From assembly GCF_021390495.1 (NCBI RefSeq), contig NZ_JAJEJP010000001.1:4154001-4218000 (forward strand): a stretch of 64,000 nucleotides of DNA. The letters run 5' to 3'. The position numbers and the translations under genes are program-made. The notes beneath the pieces were generated by a model. That model searched no databases. It had not been told where the DNA came from and saw nothing but the letters and a program-made list of their open reading frames with translations. Within the stretch, counting starts at the first letter, position 1. Each line of letters opens with the position of its first letter. This document shows positions 15,709-25,268 of the stretch, piece by piece. The DNA comes from Paraburkholderia sp. ZP32-5. GTDB taxonomy: Bacteria > Pseudomonadota > Gammaproteobacteria > Burkholderiales > Burkholderiaceae.

Positions 15709-16694
15709 TTAACCCAATTTCTTCGCAATATCCTCAGCGCGCGGCGCGGCGTACCGCTGGATCATCGAGAGGGTCTTGTGCCCACTTACCTGCGACACCT
15801 CAACGATATTTAGACCGCGCTCTAGCATACGGCTAACGCCTTCGCGCCGCAGATCGTGAAAGCACAGCCCTTCGATCTTGACGCGCTTTGTTAGCCGAAC
15901 GAAAGCGTGCTTGAGGCTGCACCGATCCTTGCTGAACGCACTGAACACGTTGTCACCTTCACGCGGCATTGCTTTCAAGATGGATACAGCACGGCTCGAC
16001 AGCGGAATCGTTCGTGGATGACCGTTCTTCGTGATCGGAAACCGCGCAACCCGGTTTTTCAGGTCCACGTTCTTCCAAGTGAGCGCCAGCAGTTCGCCCT
16101 GACGCGCGGCAGTCTCGATTGCGATGATAATGACCGGCTTCAGTTGTTTGATGCGCGAACTTTCACAGCCCTTCAGCAGCAGTTCCTCTTCGCCGGGTTT
16201 CAGCCGCCTATCACGTGGTGCTGGCGCCTTCGGGCGCTTAATCTGAACGTCAGGGACCGGCATACCCCAGTCGATTCGCGCCCGGTTCAGCGCGGCCCGA
16301 AGTATGTTGAGTTCACGCAGAACGGTTCCCGCTGAGACCTGCCGCAAACGCTCGTCGCGGTACGTCGCCAGAACGGATGGAGATAGATCGCTGATCGGCG
16401 TCTTGGTGAAGGGCCACTCGCGCAGCCAGATATTTATGCACTGCACTTCGAGCGCGCCGCCCCTCAGCGTCGGCAAACGTCTTCCCGGTATCGCCTGAGT
16501 ATGTCGGCTAGTGTCGCATCAGACTTCGGCTGGCCTTCGCCGGTATCCCAAGCGCGCTCGATCTGACGCGCCCATTTCTTGGCGTCTGAGAGGGTCTTGA
16601 AGGTCTTGGATTGGGTCGGATGAGCGTTGCGGCGGCCCTTCGCCTGGTGGGTGACGTCGCCGGAAGCGGTCACGCGCTTTGAGAATGTAGCCAT
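15709..16694 (-). pseudogene. int: Tyrosine-type site-specific integrase, frameshifted
   Basis: The N-terminal part (from ATG 16694, MATFSKRVTAS...) and the catalytic part lie in two frames. The C-terminal frame has the tyrosine recombinase residues: Arg in ARQGELLAL, His-x-x-Arg in HDLRREGVSR, His in SGHKTLSM and Tyr in IQRYA. The reading breaks near 16485: GACGTTTGCCG should probably be GACGTTTTGCCG, giving EDVLPTLRGG. A single T lost from a T4 run therefore explains the break. The total of 986 nt is one base short of 329 codons. With one base restored the protein would be about 328 aa, the normal size. Confidence 0.85.
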
Positions 16695-16940
16695 TGCTGC
16701 GTCCCTTTCGAGTCCTTTGGACACGAGAAGCAACGCGAGTGTAGAGTTCACCACTTCATGTCGCGTTTGGACAATCCGCTCTTGTCGCCAATAAGGGGCG
16801 CGCGCAGCCTAGGGTGATGAATTAACGCGTCAAGACAACCTGTCCATGTCGCCATTGTATACAGACACTTAACAATTCGATGGTCGAGCCCTTTTTTTTG
16901 CCGGCTGGACCTTCGACTGGTGCGTGAGCGCGTCTTGTTG
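16695..16940. other. Intergenic stretch upstream of the broken integrase
   Basis: AT-rich sequence with no supported gene. It would hold the integrase promoter and possibly the old attachment region, but I could not find a copy of the tRNA-Arg 3' end here. Confidence 0.4.
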
Positions 16941-17297
16941 CTACTGTCGCAACATTGACTCCCTGCTGCCAAGCGCCCAATCCGCGGGCACTACCCACTC
17001 GACTGCTCCGGCCGGATAGTCCCGCGGCCACCTTGCCGCCAATTCCCCGACAGCACTCCTCGCCGCATCAAGCGCCTCAGCGTATTCATAGCCGCCCGAC
17101 GCGGAACGGATTGTCTCCAAGACCACTGCGGCACAGCCCAGCCGGTCAAACGCTCGGCGGAGTCGCTCGCGTATAGCGTTAGTCAGCCCAAGCTCTCTGC
17201 TCACAAGCTCGACATCGACCGCCGCGTCTGCCGACAGAACGGCCATGAGCTCCGATGCCCGCCCGGACGCTCGCCAGTGAATGGAAGGTTTTGCCAA
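16941..17297 (-). CDS. Hypothetical protein behind a LexA box
   Basis: A small protein of 118 aa from TTG 17297, or 101 aa from ATG 17246 (the first Met codon, ELMAVLSAD). It is helical, with a winged-helix-like opening (VELVSRELGLTNAIRERLRRAF). I do not recognise a family. The near-consensus LexA box at 17359-17374 lies 62 nt upstream of the TTG start, so the gene may be induced by DNA damage. Codon use and GC are closer to the host than to the defence genes next to it. Confidence 0.55.
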   Translation of the reverse strand: MAKPSIHWRASGRASELMAVLSADAAVDVELVSRELGLTNAIRERLRRAFDRLGCAAVVLETIRSASGGYEYAEALDAARSAVGELAARWPRDYPAGAVEWVVPADWALGSRESMLRQ

Positions 17298-17358
17298 CTC
17301 CTATATAGGCAAACCTTCTATACACGGCTCAAAACCATAATGGCACAAATCACCAATA

Positions 17359-17374
17359 CTGTATATACATACAG
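17359..17374 (-). promoter_or_regulatory. LexA (SOS) box
   Basis: CTGTATATACATACAG fits CTGT-N8-ACAG, and with its flanks (tactg...cagta) differs at one position from the classical consensus. It is embedded in a longer palindrome, 17351-17382, with arms caccaatactgtat and atacagtattggtg. It lies downstream of the XRE gene stop and upstream of the 16941-17297 gene on the minus strand. The long palindrome could alternatively act as a transcript hairpin. Confidence 0.75.
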
Positions 17375-17385
17375 TATTGGTGGCG

Positions 17386-17658
17386 CTATTTCTGCGCGAG
17401 CCCTTCGAGCAACACAACCGTTCGTCTCGCATTATCCAGCGCGCCTTCAAGCCCTATTTCAGTATGTGAGTGGTCACTTACATAATCCGCGAGGCGCGCG
17501 AGACAGAAGTTGATGAGGTGCGTCGGTGCCCCGAGCTTTTCTGACTCGTATCGGGAGAGGGTCGACTTGTGGACACCGGTCACCGTCGCGAACTCAGCTT
17601 GGGTGCTTTCGCCGCGCGCCCATCGCAGGAGTTCACCTTGACTTCGAGGTGGGAACAT
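17386..17658 (-). CDS. Small XRE-type helix-turn-helix repressor
   Basis: A 90-aa protein with an N-terminal Cro/C1-type HTH: ELLRWARGESTQAEFATVTG then VHKSTLSRYESEKLGAPT. The C-terminal helical part (NARRTVVLLEGL) may dimerise. It is transcribed divergently from the ietA ATPase gene. A 21-bp perfect palindrome overlapping a TATAAT element lies between them, so it is a good candidate for the repressor of the ietAS system and of itself. Confidence 0.8.
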   Translation of the reverse strand: MFPPRSQGELLRWARGESTQAEFATVTGVHKSTLSRYESEKLGAPTHLINFCLARLADYVSDHSHTEIGLEGALDNARRTVVLLEGLAQK

Positions 17659-17684
17659 TCGTTGAAAATGCTGTAGTCACAATT

Positions 17685-17705
17685 ATATTGCTATAATAGC
17701 AATAT
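17685..17705. promoter_or_regulatory. 21-bp palindromic operator between XRE gene and ietA
   Basis: atattgctat-a-atagcaatat is a perfect inverted repeat with a one-base centre. It contains TATAAT (17692-17697), a good -10 element reading toward ietA. A repressor bound here would block the promoter. The likely ligand is the divergently encoded XRE protein, which is inferred from position. Confidence 0.7.
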
Positions 17706-17753
17706 TCTACCCGTTTGAAGTCTATACTTCGTTTCGAGACTTTTGAGGTTCCA

Positions 17754-18761
17754 ATGGCCCGTTCTGACCAAGTGAAAGCACTACTGCGCGCATATGCTGG
17801 TGACAACCACGAGCATTTCTACGCGGTTGCTATGCAGATGGCTGCGGACGAGGCTCATCGTGGCCACACAAAGCTGGCGGCAGAGCTGCGCGACCTCGTT
17901 GATGCCGCTAAGGCAGGCAGAAAGCCTGGGCTGTCCTCCGTTCAAAGCAAGGGCGTGCAACGTCCGACTCCGCTGGCTCAACCAAAGGGCGAGCTTTCCG
18001 AACTATTAGCAGTGCAGTATCCGCAAGAGCATCTGCAGCAGATGGTGCTGTCAGAGGCTGTGCGCGGAAAGTTAAACCGCGTCCTTCGCGAGCAGCGTCA
18101 CCATGAGCAGCTGCACAGCCACGGACTAAGCCCTCGTAGAAAGCTGCTTCTTGTCGGCCCACCAGGCACTGGCAAGACAATGACCGCTGCTGCGTTGGCC
18201 GGCGAGCTCCGTTTGCCGCTCTTCACTGCGCGGTTCGACAGCCTCATCACCAAGTTTATGGGCGAAAGCGCCTCCAAGCTCCGGCTGGTTTTTGAGGCGC
18301 TGAAATCAACGCGCGGCGTCTACTTTTTCGATGAGTTCGATTCGCTGGGACTGCAGCGAGGCAGTCAGCATGATGTGGCGGAAATGCGGCGTACATTGAA
18401 TATGTTCTTACAGCTCATCGAACAGGACGCGTCCGATAGCCTTCTGATTGCTGCGACCAACCACGGCAAAGACCTCGACACGGCTCTTTTCCGGCGCTTC
18501 GATGACGTCATTAAGTACGAGGCGCCTGACGAGCGCCAAATCGAGACGCTGCTGAGAAACAGCTTAGGTGTCTTCGGAACGTCCGACATCGACTATCGCA
18601 AACTCGCGCATGTTGGCAAAGGTGAATCACACGCAGACATCGTCAAGGCGTGTCTCGACGCATTGAAAGACGCGATTATGGAAGGCGAGAAAACTGTAAG
18701 TGAAGCGAGCGTCATTCGCCATTTGGAAGAGCGCGCTCAAGGCCACAACGTACATCCGTAA
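17754..18761 (+). CDS. ietA: AAA+ ATPase of an IetAS-type defence system
   Basis: A 335-aa AAA+ ATPase with Walker A GPPGTGKT at residues 135-142, Walker B YFFDEFDSL, sensor-type ATN and an arginine-finger region FRRFDD. The N-terminal 100 residues are a helical adaptor region. It is followed, 81 nt downstream, by a subtilisin-like protease gene. This ATPase-subtilase pair is the architecture of ietAS, first described on an Agrobacterium plasmid and later shown to act against phage. ATG 17754 is chosen over 17715 because TGAGG lies just upstream and it starts the conserved MARSDQVKALL helix. Confidence 0.85.
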   Translation: MARSDQVKALLRAYAGDNHEHFYAVAMQMAADEAHRGHTKLAAELRDLVDAAKAGRKPGLSSVQSKGVQRPTPLAQPKGELSELLAVQYPQEHLQQMVLSEAVRGKLNRVLREQRHHEQLHSHGLSPRRKLLLVGPPGTGKTMTAAALAGELRLPLFTARFDSLITKFMGESASKLRLVFEALKSTRGVYFFDEFDSLGLQRGSQHDVAEMRRTLNMFLQLIEQDASDSLLIAATNHGKDLDTALFRRFDDVIKYEAPDERQIETLLRNSLGVFGTSDIDYRKLAHVGKGESHADIVKACLDALKDAIMEGEKTVSEASVIRHLEERAQGHNVHP

Positions 18762-18842
18762 AAACAACATCCCGAACGAATGAATCGGGAAATCTTGCGG
18801 TAGACTCTCAGGCGAATAAGACCAAATGAAGAACCTGAGAAA

Positions 18843-21380
18843 ATGGCGGACGAACTTAAGGGTCACCTGTCCATTGAAGGATTCGTGACGTCGCTTGAAT
18901 TTCGCTCGCCCTTGTCCGTTCAGCGCGAAAATGCGCCGCCGAGGGACCGGGGAGCGCACGGCCAACGCCTGTTGGCCCAGCTTCAAGAGATTGCCGGCAG
19001 CATCGTCGAGTTGGAGGAGACTCGTGAAGCCTTGGGATTACCCGAGCGACGCGGCATGTCTATCGCCGTCGAGTTCAGCCCGCGCGGCTCCTACGATTAT
19101 CGAAAAGTCGAGTGGAAGTCTGATGGCATTGAACTCCTGACAGTCCTTGCTCACACAAACTCCGACGTCGCCGTATTGCACGTTCCAGATGGCAAGCTGT
19201 CTGCGTTCGTAAGACGGGTCAGCGAGTACCTCGAGAAAGACAATCGCAACGGCACCGCTCCCCAACACGCGGCTCTCGTAAATGCCATTGCCAACATTCG
19301 CCGCGCCGCCTTTACCGAATTGTGGACCGACGCAGCGGACCCGCCGGTAGATGACGAGCCTCATTGGCTGCAGATTTGGCTGCGACACACGGGTGGCGCA
19401 CTCACCGACGTCGTGGCGGAATTTCGAGATGAGGCCGCGAAGGTCGGCATCAATGTCGAACCGGGTTTCGTCCGATTTCCCGGTCGGGTGGTCGTTGCAG
19501 CGAACGCGACGCGTGCTGCAATTGAACAGGGCGTTGCCCTGCTCGACCTTATCGCCGAAATCCGATTTGTCGAGCCAAACGCAGAGTTCTTTCTTAGTAA
19601 CCTTACGCCGGCAGAACAGGCGGACTGGGTCACGAATCTTCTCGAACGAAGCGCTTTCACTGCCGACGACAGCGCGCCACACATTTGCATCCTCGACACG
19701 GGGGTGAACCATGGGCATCCGTTGTTGGCGCCAGCTCTCGATGAAGCGGACCTACACACCCACAATCCCGACTGGCAGAAACATGACCATGCAGGCCATG
19801 GCAGCGAGATGGCGGGCATTGCCCTTTATGGCGACCTGACCGCGGCCTTGCACACGGGAGATGAACTTGAAATCCCGCATCGCCTTGAATCCGTGAAGAT
19901 TTTGCCGCCCGATGGGGAAACGCCGCCCCGCCTCTGGGGCTCCGTGACTGCGGAATCCGTAGCGCGGGTTGAGGTCGATGCTCCTGACAGGTCGCGGGTC
20001 TTCGCGATGATGACGACGTCGGTTGGCCATCTCCTCGGCGCTCCCTCTGAATGGTCTGCGACGGTTGACCAACTGGCGTTTGGTCGCTCGCCTATTGATG
20101 TAAGTGGGTCGGCCGAAGAGGAAGACGAGGACGCGCCACGTGTACCCAGGCTCTTCGTACTCTCTGCCGGCAATGTCCAGTGGACCGAGTGGGGCACGTA
20201 TCCCGAAAGCAACGCATTGAGCCCTGTCCAGAATCCAGGGCAGGCCTGGAACGCGCTCACGGTAGGTGCTGCGACATCGCTGACGGATATCGATGCCAAA
20301 AAGCATGCAACGCTCAAGGCAATTGCCGAGGCGGGTTTGCTTTCGCCTGCCTCGACCACCTCGGTGTTGTGGAGCAACACGCCTTGGCCATTCAAGCCGG
20401 ACGTAGTCGCTGAAGGCGGAAATGGGTCGCTCGACGGTGGCATCCATGTGACTGTAGGCCCGGAGTCACTTCGGCTGTTGACGACTTCGAACACCCCAGC
20501 GAAGAATCTTTTCGCAGACACAGGCGACACCAGCGCTGCGACGGCAGACGTTGCACGGATTTGCGCACACCTCCGTGCAAGGTATCCGCAATACTGGCCG
20601 GAGACGATTCGTGCTCTCGTCGCACATGGTGCCGAGCACACGAAAGGCATGCAGGCAACGCTTCCTGACGAACCTAAAAAACTCGACAAGGACAAGCTTC
20701 TCCGGACCTTCGGATACGGGCTGGTGAGCCCGGTCCAGTCCGAATATTCGACTGCACACAGGCCGACTCTCGTAGTTCAGCGGCAGTTCAATCCATATTA
20801 CCGCAAGCCCGGCGGCTCGATTGTGTTGGGCGAGATGCAGTTGCACGACTTACCTTGGCCAGTAGAAGAGCTATTGCAACTAGGCGAGGCCCAAGTCGAG
20901 CTGCGCATCACGCTTTCCTACTTTGTCGAGCCGAACCCGAGTTCGCGCGGCTGGCTTAGCAAGTTCCGCTACCAGTCCTATGCGTTGCGCTTCGCTGTCA
21001 AAGGCGCGACTGAAGACGCGAACCAGTTCAAGGCCCGTATCAACAGGCTTGAACGGTCACAGACTGAAGATAGCGGTTTCGGCGACCCTGACGTTGCCCA
21101 GTGGAAGTACGGCGCACAGTTGCGCGCCCGCGGCTCGATGCACTCAGACGTCTGGGTTGGAACAGCGGCCCAGCTCGCCACGAAATCCCAGATTGCAGTG
21201 TTCCCGGTCGGCGGTTGGTGGAAAGACTGGAAGGAAGCACGCCAATGGGATAGCGAAGCTCGCTACGCGCTCGTGGTCTCGTTGAAGGTTGCCGATAACA
21301 TCGAAACGGACATCTACACCCCTATCGCGACAATCATCGCGCCGGAGGCTGTTATCGATATTGATACACAAGGTGCCTAA
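18843..21380 (+). CDS. ietS: Subtilisin-like (S8) serine protease of an IetAS-type system
   Basis: An 845-aa protein with a long N-terminal region and an S8 peptidase domain whose triad can be read: Asp285 (LDTGVNHGH), His319 (GHGSEMAG) and Ser564 (GDTSAATA). The oxyanion Asn is likely in LSAGN. There is no signal peptide, so it acts in the cytoplasm. A beta-rich C-terminal domain follows. Paired with the upstream AAA+ ATPase it forms an IetAS module, where the ATPase is thought to control a potentially toxic protease. The ATG at 18843 is preceded by a GAGAA stretch. Confidence 0.85.
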   Translation: MADELKGHLSIEGFVTSLEFRSPLSVQRENAPPRDRGAHGQRLLAQLQEIAGSIVELEETREALGLPERRGMSIAVEFSPRGSYDYRKVEWKSDGIELLTVLAHTNSDVAVLHVPDGKLSAFVRRVSEYLEKDNRNGTAPQHAALVNAIANIRRAAFTELWTDAADPPVDDEPHWLQIWLRHTGGALTDVVAEFRDEAAKVGINVEPGFVRFPGRVVVAANATRAAIEQGVALLDLIAEIRFVEPNAEFFLSNLTPAEQADWVTNLLERSAFTADDSAPHICILDTGVNHGHPLLAPALDEADLHTHNPDWQKHDHAGHGSEMAGIALYGDLTAALHTGDELEIPHRLESVKILPPDGETPPRLWGSVTAESVARVEVDAPDRSRVFAMMTTSVGHLLGAPSEWSATVDQLAFGRSPIDVSGSAEEEDEDAPRVPRLFVLSAGNVQWTEWGTYPESNALSPVQNPGQAWNALTVGAATSLTDIDAKKHATLKAIAEAGLLSPASTTSVLWSNTPWPFKPDVVAEGGNGSLDGGIHVTVGPESLRLLTTSNTPAKNLFADTGDTSAATADVARICAHLRARYPQYWPETIRALVAHGAEHTKGMQATLPDEPKKLDKDKLLRTFGYGLVSPVQSEYSTAHRPTLVVQRQFNPYYRKPGGSIVLGEMQLHDLPWPVEELLQLGEAQVELRITLSYFVEPNPSSRGWLSKFRYQSYALRFAVKGATEDANQFKARINRLERSQTEDSGFGDPDVAQWKYGAQLRARGSMHSDVWVGTAAQLATKSQIAVFPVGGWWKDWKEARQWDSEARYALVVSLKVADNIETDIYTPIATIIAPEAVIDIDTQGA

Positions 21381-21486
21381 GACCTATTCAGGCCAAGCCC
21401 GATACAAGAGGACCCGGGATAAGTGCTCATCGCAACAGATGAGCACAAAGACGTGCACACCCTCATATTTGCAATAACAACCACAC

Positions 21487-22854
21487 ATGCTCTTAACCTA
21501 TACATCCCAAGCCGGGCGATACGAGTTTGTAAGAGAGGGACAATATTCGGACTCCACAGCGAACACGTTTACAATCATCGTCGGCAAAAACGGAACCGGC
21601 AAGAGTCGATTGCTGAGAGCGGTCGTGCTGGCCCTGTTCGGAGGAGAAATCCGCGAAGAAATCTTAGACCCGCGCGATAGAGCTGAACTCCGACAGCTCG
21701 CTTTCGAGCTTGATACGAAGCAAAACCCGACACAGGTAATATGTGTTGCCACAAGCCCATTTGACAGATTTCCTCTTCTTCGCCGTAGCCAGAATATACC
21801 TGGTTACACATACCTTGGTATGCGTGGTCTGTCGAGCGCCAACCAAAGCCTCGCCTATTTGTCGAAAATTGCAAACACGCTTGTCGACTCTGTCCTTAGC
21901 GACGAAAGGCAGGCCGGCGCGATTGCCGGGGTATTGAATTACCTCGGATATGAGCCGTCAATTCGCATGTCGTGGCAGCCCTTATCGCATCGATTGATAG
22001 ATGACCTTACCCAAGCCGACGACCCTCATCACGCCGCCCGTGAGCTGATTCGCCGCGGTCCTCCCATGATTCCCAATGAAATGGCCTCCAACTATCAACG
22101 TATAATTGATACGCCACCTCATAAGCTCCGACACGCGTTGGAATTAGCGCGCCATCTTCGAATCGAGAAGTTTTCGCGCTTCGTTGAGCTACGTCTTAGC
22201 CAAGACGGATTTGCCACTGACGGCTATTACGGAATTAGTCTCGAAGAAATTTTCTTACTCGTTAGTACAGGGTTGCTTCGGCTACGCCAAGTAGAACTCT
22301 GTAAGTCAGGCAGCGACGAAGGGTTCCTTATTAGTCACGCGAGTTCTGGCGAACAAGCCGTGGTTCTCAGCCTACTGGGCATTGGAAGTCAAATTCGAGA
22401 CGGTAGTCTTATTTGCATTGACGAACCCGAAGTGTGCCTGCATCCAGAGTGGCAAGAAAAGTACATCCAGCTTCTCTATTCGACTTTCCAACATTTCACG
22501 GGCTGTCACTTCGTCATTGCGACGCACTCGCCACAAATCGTTGCACATTTGCCGGAAGGCAACTGCCACATCATGTCCATGGAGACTGGGCTGGCAACCG
22601 ACGCGTCGTCTTATTCTCGCAAGTCCATAGACTATCAGCTAGCTGAAGTATTCGGAGCCCCCGGTGTTCGCAACGAATACCTGAGCCGGATTGCCTTAAA
22701 CCTGTTTGCGTCAGTATCCAAAGTTCGCCGGTTTGATGCTGAAGCGCTCAAAACTTTGCAATCGCTCGAGAAGGTTGTCGAACTCCTGCAGAAAGACGAC
22801 CCAGTGTATGACCTCATCATGGCGCTACGGGAGATGCGTAAGAACTATGCCTGA
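21487..22854 (+). CDS. ptuA: Septu ATPase PtuA
   Basis: A 455-aa SMC/ABC-like ATPase. Walker A GKNGTGKS is at residues 33-40, the signature-like SSGEQAVVLSLLGI precedes Walker B SLICIDEPEVCLHP, and the H-loop reads IATHSPQ. With the HNH gene that overlaps it by 8 nt it matches the Septu anti-phage system, in which PtuA ATPase complexes recruit the PtuB nuclease. It starts 106 nt after ietS on the same strand and has clearly lower GC than the genes flanking the island. Confidence 0.85.
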   Translation: MLLTYTSQAGRYEFVREGQYSDSTANTFTIIVGKNGTGKSRLLRAVVLALFGGEIREEILDPRDRAELRQLAFELDTKQNPTQVICVATSPFDRFPLLRRSQNIPGYTYLGMRGLSSANQSLAYLSKIANTLVDSVLSDERQAGAIAGVLNYLGYEPSIRMSWQPLSHRLIDDLTQADDPHHAARELIRRGPPMIPNEMASNYQRIIDTPPHKLRHALELARHLRIEKFSRFVELRLSQDGFATDGYYGISLEEIFLLVSTGLLRLRQVELCKSGSDEGFLISHASSGEQAVVLSLLGIGSQIRDGSLICIDEPEVCLHPEWQEKYIQLLYSTFQHFTGCHFVIATHSPQIVAHLPEGNCHIMSMETGLATDASSYSRKSIDYQLAEVFGAPGVRNEYLSRIALNLFASVSKVRRFDAEALKTLQSLEKVVELLQKDDPVYDLIMALREMRKNYA

Positions 22855-23500
22855 CATCGCGAATCCCGTCGCATATACCGATGACTTGGATAGGTTGGTG
22901 CAGTCCAAGCAGAATGACGCGACGTTCACACATCAGCAATGGGGGCACGACGACCTCGCGCCGCTTCGCTCACACGTCCGCACGCACTATCGAAACGAAC
23001 AGAGGGCTATCTGCTCATTCTGCCGTGGACCGCTCGGCCTGCAGGCTGCGGAAAACTGCCAAGTGGAGCACATTGTCCCGAAGTCTATCCGTCCAGAGTT
23101 CATGTTTGAGCCGAAGAACCTGTGTGTGATATGCGCCGACTGCAACACCATCAAGCGCGACCAAGAAGTAACAGCCACCATCCCCAATACTGTGGCTCCC
23201 CGACGTGGACAACAACGATATCCACGCACGTCGAACGCCTTCCTGATTGTGCACCCGCATTTCGACATTTACAGCGAGCACGTTCTGATTCATCACGGTT
23301 TCTACGTCGACCGGTCGCCCAAGGGGAATTTCACTATCGGAGCGTGCAAGTTGAATCGTCGACTTCACGAGTTCGGGTGGGATGAAAATATTGTCGACAG
23401 ACCGACGCTCATGGAGGCGGCGCAGCAATATGTCAATTCAGAGCCTGGGGTCGACCGGCTTGCTGCCCTGCAGCGGCTGCGAGAGGAGGTTCTGCCATGA
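22847..23500 (+). CDS. ptuB: Septu HNH nuclease PtuB
   Basis: A 217-aa HNH endonuclease. A CxxC zinc pair (CSFCRG) is followed by Glu74-His75 in the VEHIVPKS segment, an Asn in the PKNLCVIC segment and a second CxxC (CADC). The start at ATG 22847 overlaps ptuA by 8 nt. In Septu this subunit is the DNA-degrading effector. The C-terminal part (FTIGACKLNRRLHEFG) is an added helical region. Gabija follows 43 nt later, so the two systems may share a transcript. Confidence 0.85.
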   Translation: MPDIANPVAYTDDLDRLVQSKQNDATFTHQQWGHDDLAPLRSHVRTHYRNEQRAICSFCRGPLGLQAAENCQVEHIVPKSIRPEFMFEPKNLCVICADCNTIKRDQEVTATIPNTVAPRRGQQRYPRTSNAFLIVHPHFDIYSEHVLIHHGFYVDRSPKGNFTIGACKLNRRLHEFGWDENIVDRPTLMEAAQQYVNSEPGVDRLAALQRLREEVLP

Positions 23501-23543
23501 CTGACACCGTCATAGTGCACACCTCCTACTCACCGGAGGCATA

Positions 23544-25268
23544 GTGGTCCGCATTCGCAAAATTGAAATCAAACACTTCAGGTCTATCTGCTCGCTTGAC
23601 TGGACTCCTGTCGACGGCATTAACTGCCTTATTGGTCCCGGAGATAGTGGAAAATCAACCATCCTCGATGCAATTGACCTGTGCCTTGGAGCGCGACGCA
23701 ACCTCAGTCTCGCCGATACGGACTTCTTTCAGTTGGACGTCACGCAAGACATCATCATCCAAGTTACGGTGGGGGCGCTACCCGACTTCTTGAAAAATAT
23801 TGAAGTCTACGGAGAGTATCTACGCTGCTTCGACGCCAATACGGGCGCTGTTGAGGACGAACCGCGCAAGAATACGGAGATTGTGCTGACGGTCCGCCTG
23901 ACGGTGAAGGCGGACCTTGAGCCAGTGTGGTCCCTTTATTCCGAGCGGACAGCCTCTGACGACCCACCCCGAATGTTGACTTGGAGAGAACGTACCAACC
24001 TAGCACCTTCGCGGCTAGGGCAACATCCGAACTCAAATCTGTCATGGACCAGAGGCTCCGTCCTGAACCGCCTGTCCGACGAGCGTGCGAGCATAGGCTC
24101 CGAGCTTGTAAGAGCTGCGCGAGAAGCGCGAACGGGCTTCGGAGCCAAGGCCGCGCCCCAGTTGGAGAATACACTCAAAGCCGTCACCGATACAGCCACC
24201 GCGTTGGGTGTCCCTGTCGGAAAATCTGCCACGGCTCTCCTCGATGCCCACTCAGTGTCGTTCGGCGATGGAGCGATTTCGCTACACAGCGAGGCAGGTA
24301 TTCCGCTCCGAAATCTTGGCACTGGGTCTTCGCGGTTACTGATTGCGGGACTAAATCGCAGGGCCGCAGAGTCAGCAAGCATCGTTCTCGTTGATGAGAT
24401 TGAGTATGGACTTGAGCCCCACCGACTAACTAGGCTCCTCAATTCGCTCGGTTCCAAGGAGCAGCCGTCGCCTCTACAAGCTTTCATCACAACCCATTCG
24501 CCCGTGGTGCTTCGGGAATTGGCGGGAACCCAACTCTTCGTGCTGCGCGAAACGGCGGGTGTACATCGTGCGCTACCGGTGGGCAATGACGACGATGTCC
24601 AAGGTGCAATCCGTCTTTATCCAGAAGCGTTTCTCGCCAGAACGGTTATCGTTTGCGAAGGCGCGAGCGAGATTGGCCTGATTCGAGGTATGGATGAATT
24701 CTGGGTGAAAAGTGGCTTCCCGTCTTTGCAGGCAGATGGAGTGTCCTACGTCGACACTGGTGGTGGCGACGCCGACCGCTGTTTTCATAAGGCTAAGGCT
24801 TTCCTCAAGCTTGGATATCGCGTTGCTGCAGTTCAAGACAACGACAAGACACCTACGGCTGCGCTCGTCAACGAATTCAAAGCATCCGGGGGCTACCATG
24901 TGGCCTGGAGAGATGGCAGAGCACTCGAAGATGAGCTTTTTGTGAGTCTCCCCGACTCCGCCGTCACACAACTCATCGAGCGAGCGTTGGAGCTGACCGA
25001 AGACGGCAAGGTGGATGAAAACATCAAGACCAAGTCGGACGGAAAAGTGAATCTCGGACAGATTCAGTTCGAGGGCTTGGTAAGCTCATATTCGCCTGCT
25101 ACACGAGTTGTTCTCGGAGCAGCCTCTCGCAGCCGAAAAGCCGGGTGGTTTAAATCGATATCCAAAATGGAAGGTGTAGCCCGGGACATACTCGGACCCC
25201 ATTTCGACGCGACGGATTCAGGTTTCACTGGCCTAATCGTCGACCTGTTTGACTGGGCAGCCTCGTGA
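23544..25268 (+). CDS. gajA: Gabija nuclease-ATPase GajA (OLD family)
   Basis: A 574-aa OLD-family protein with Walker A GPGDSGKST at residues 31-39, signature-like LGTGSSRLL, Walker B-like IVLVDEIEYGLEPHR and H-loop FITTHSP. A C-terminal Toprim nuclease domain has EGASE at residues 372-376 and a VQDNDKT metal motif. It starts at GTG 23544 with GGAGG 4 nt upstream. The next gene is an UvrD-like helicase overlapping at the stop codon, which together define Gabija. GajA nicks DNA when nucleotides are depleted during phage infection. Confidence 0.88.
   Translation: MVRIRKIEIKHFRSICSLDWTPVDGINCLIGPGDSGKSTILDAIDLCLGARRNLSLADTDFFQLDVTQDIIIQVTVGALPDFLKNIEVYGEYLRCFDANTGAVEDEPRKNTEIVLTVRLTVKADLEPVWSLYSERTASDDPPRMLTWRERTNLAPSRLGQHPNSNLSWTRGSVLNRLSDERASIGSELVRAAREARTGFGAKAAPQLENTLKAVTDTATALGVPVGKSATALLDAHSVSFGDGAISLHSEAGIPLRNLGTGSSRLLIAGLNRRAAESASIVLVDEIEYGLEPHRLTRLLNSLGSKEQPSPLQAFITTHSPVVLRELAGTQLFVLRETAGVHRALPVGNDDDVQGAIRLYPEAFLARTVIVCEGASEIGLIRGMDEFWVKSGFPSLQADGVSYVDTGGGDADRCFHKAKAFLKLGYRVAAVQDNDKTPTAALVNEFKASGGYHVAWRDGRALEDELFVSLPDSAVTQLIERALELTEDGKVDENIKTKSDGKVNLGQIQFEGLVSSYSPATRVVLGAASRSRKAGWFKSISKMEGVARDILGPHFDATDSGFTGLIVDLFDWAAS

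Noticed and set aside
11670..17300. A second copy of the tRNA-Arg 3' end as a left attachment site
   Set aside because: I looked for tggcgcgcccggctgggatc and partial forms near both the IS21 remnant and the integrase and found none, so the left boundary is not fixed.
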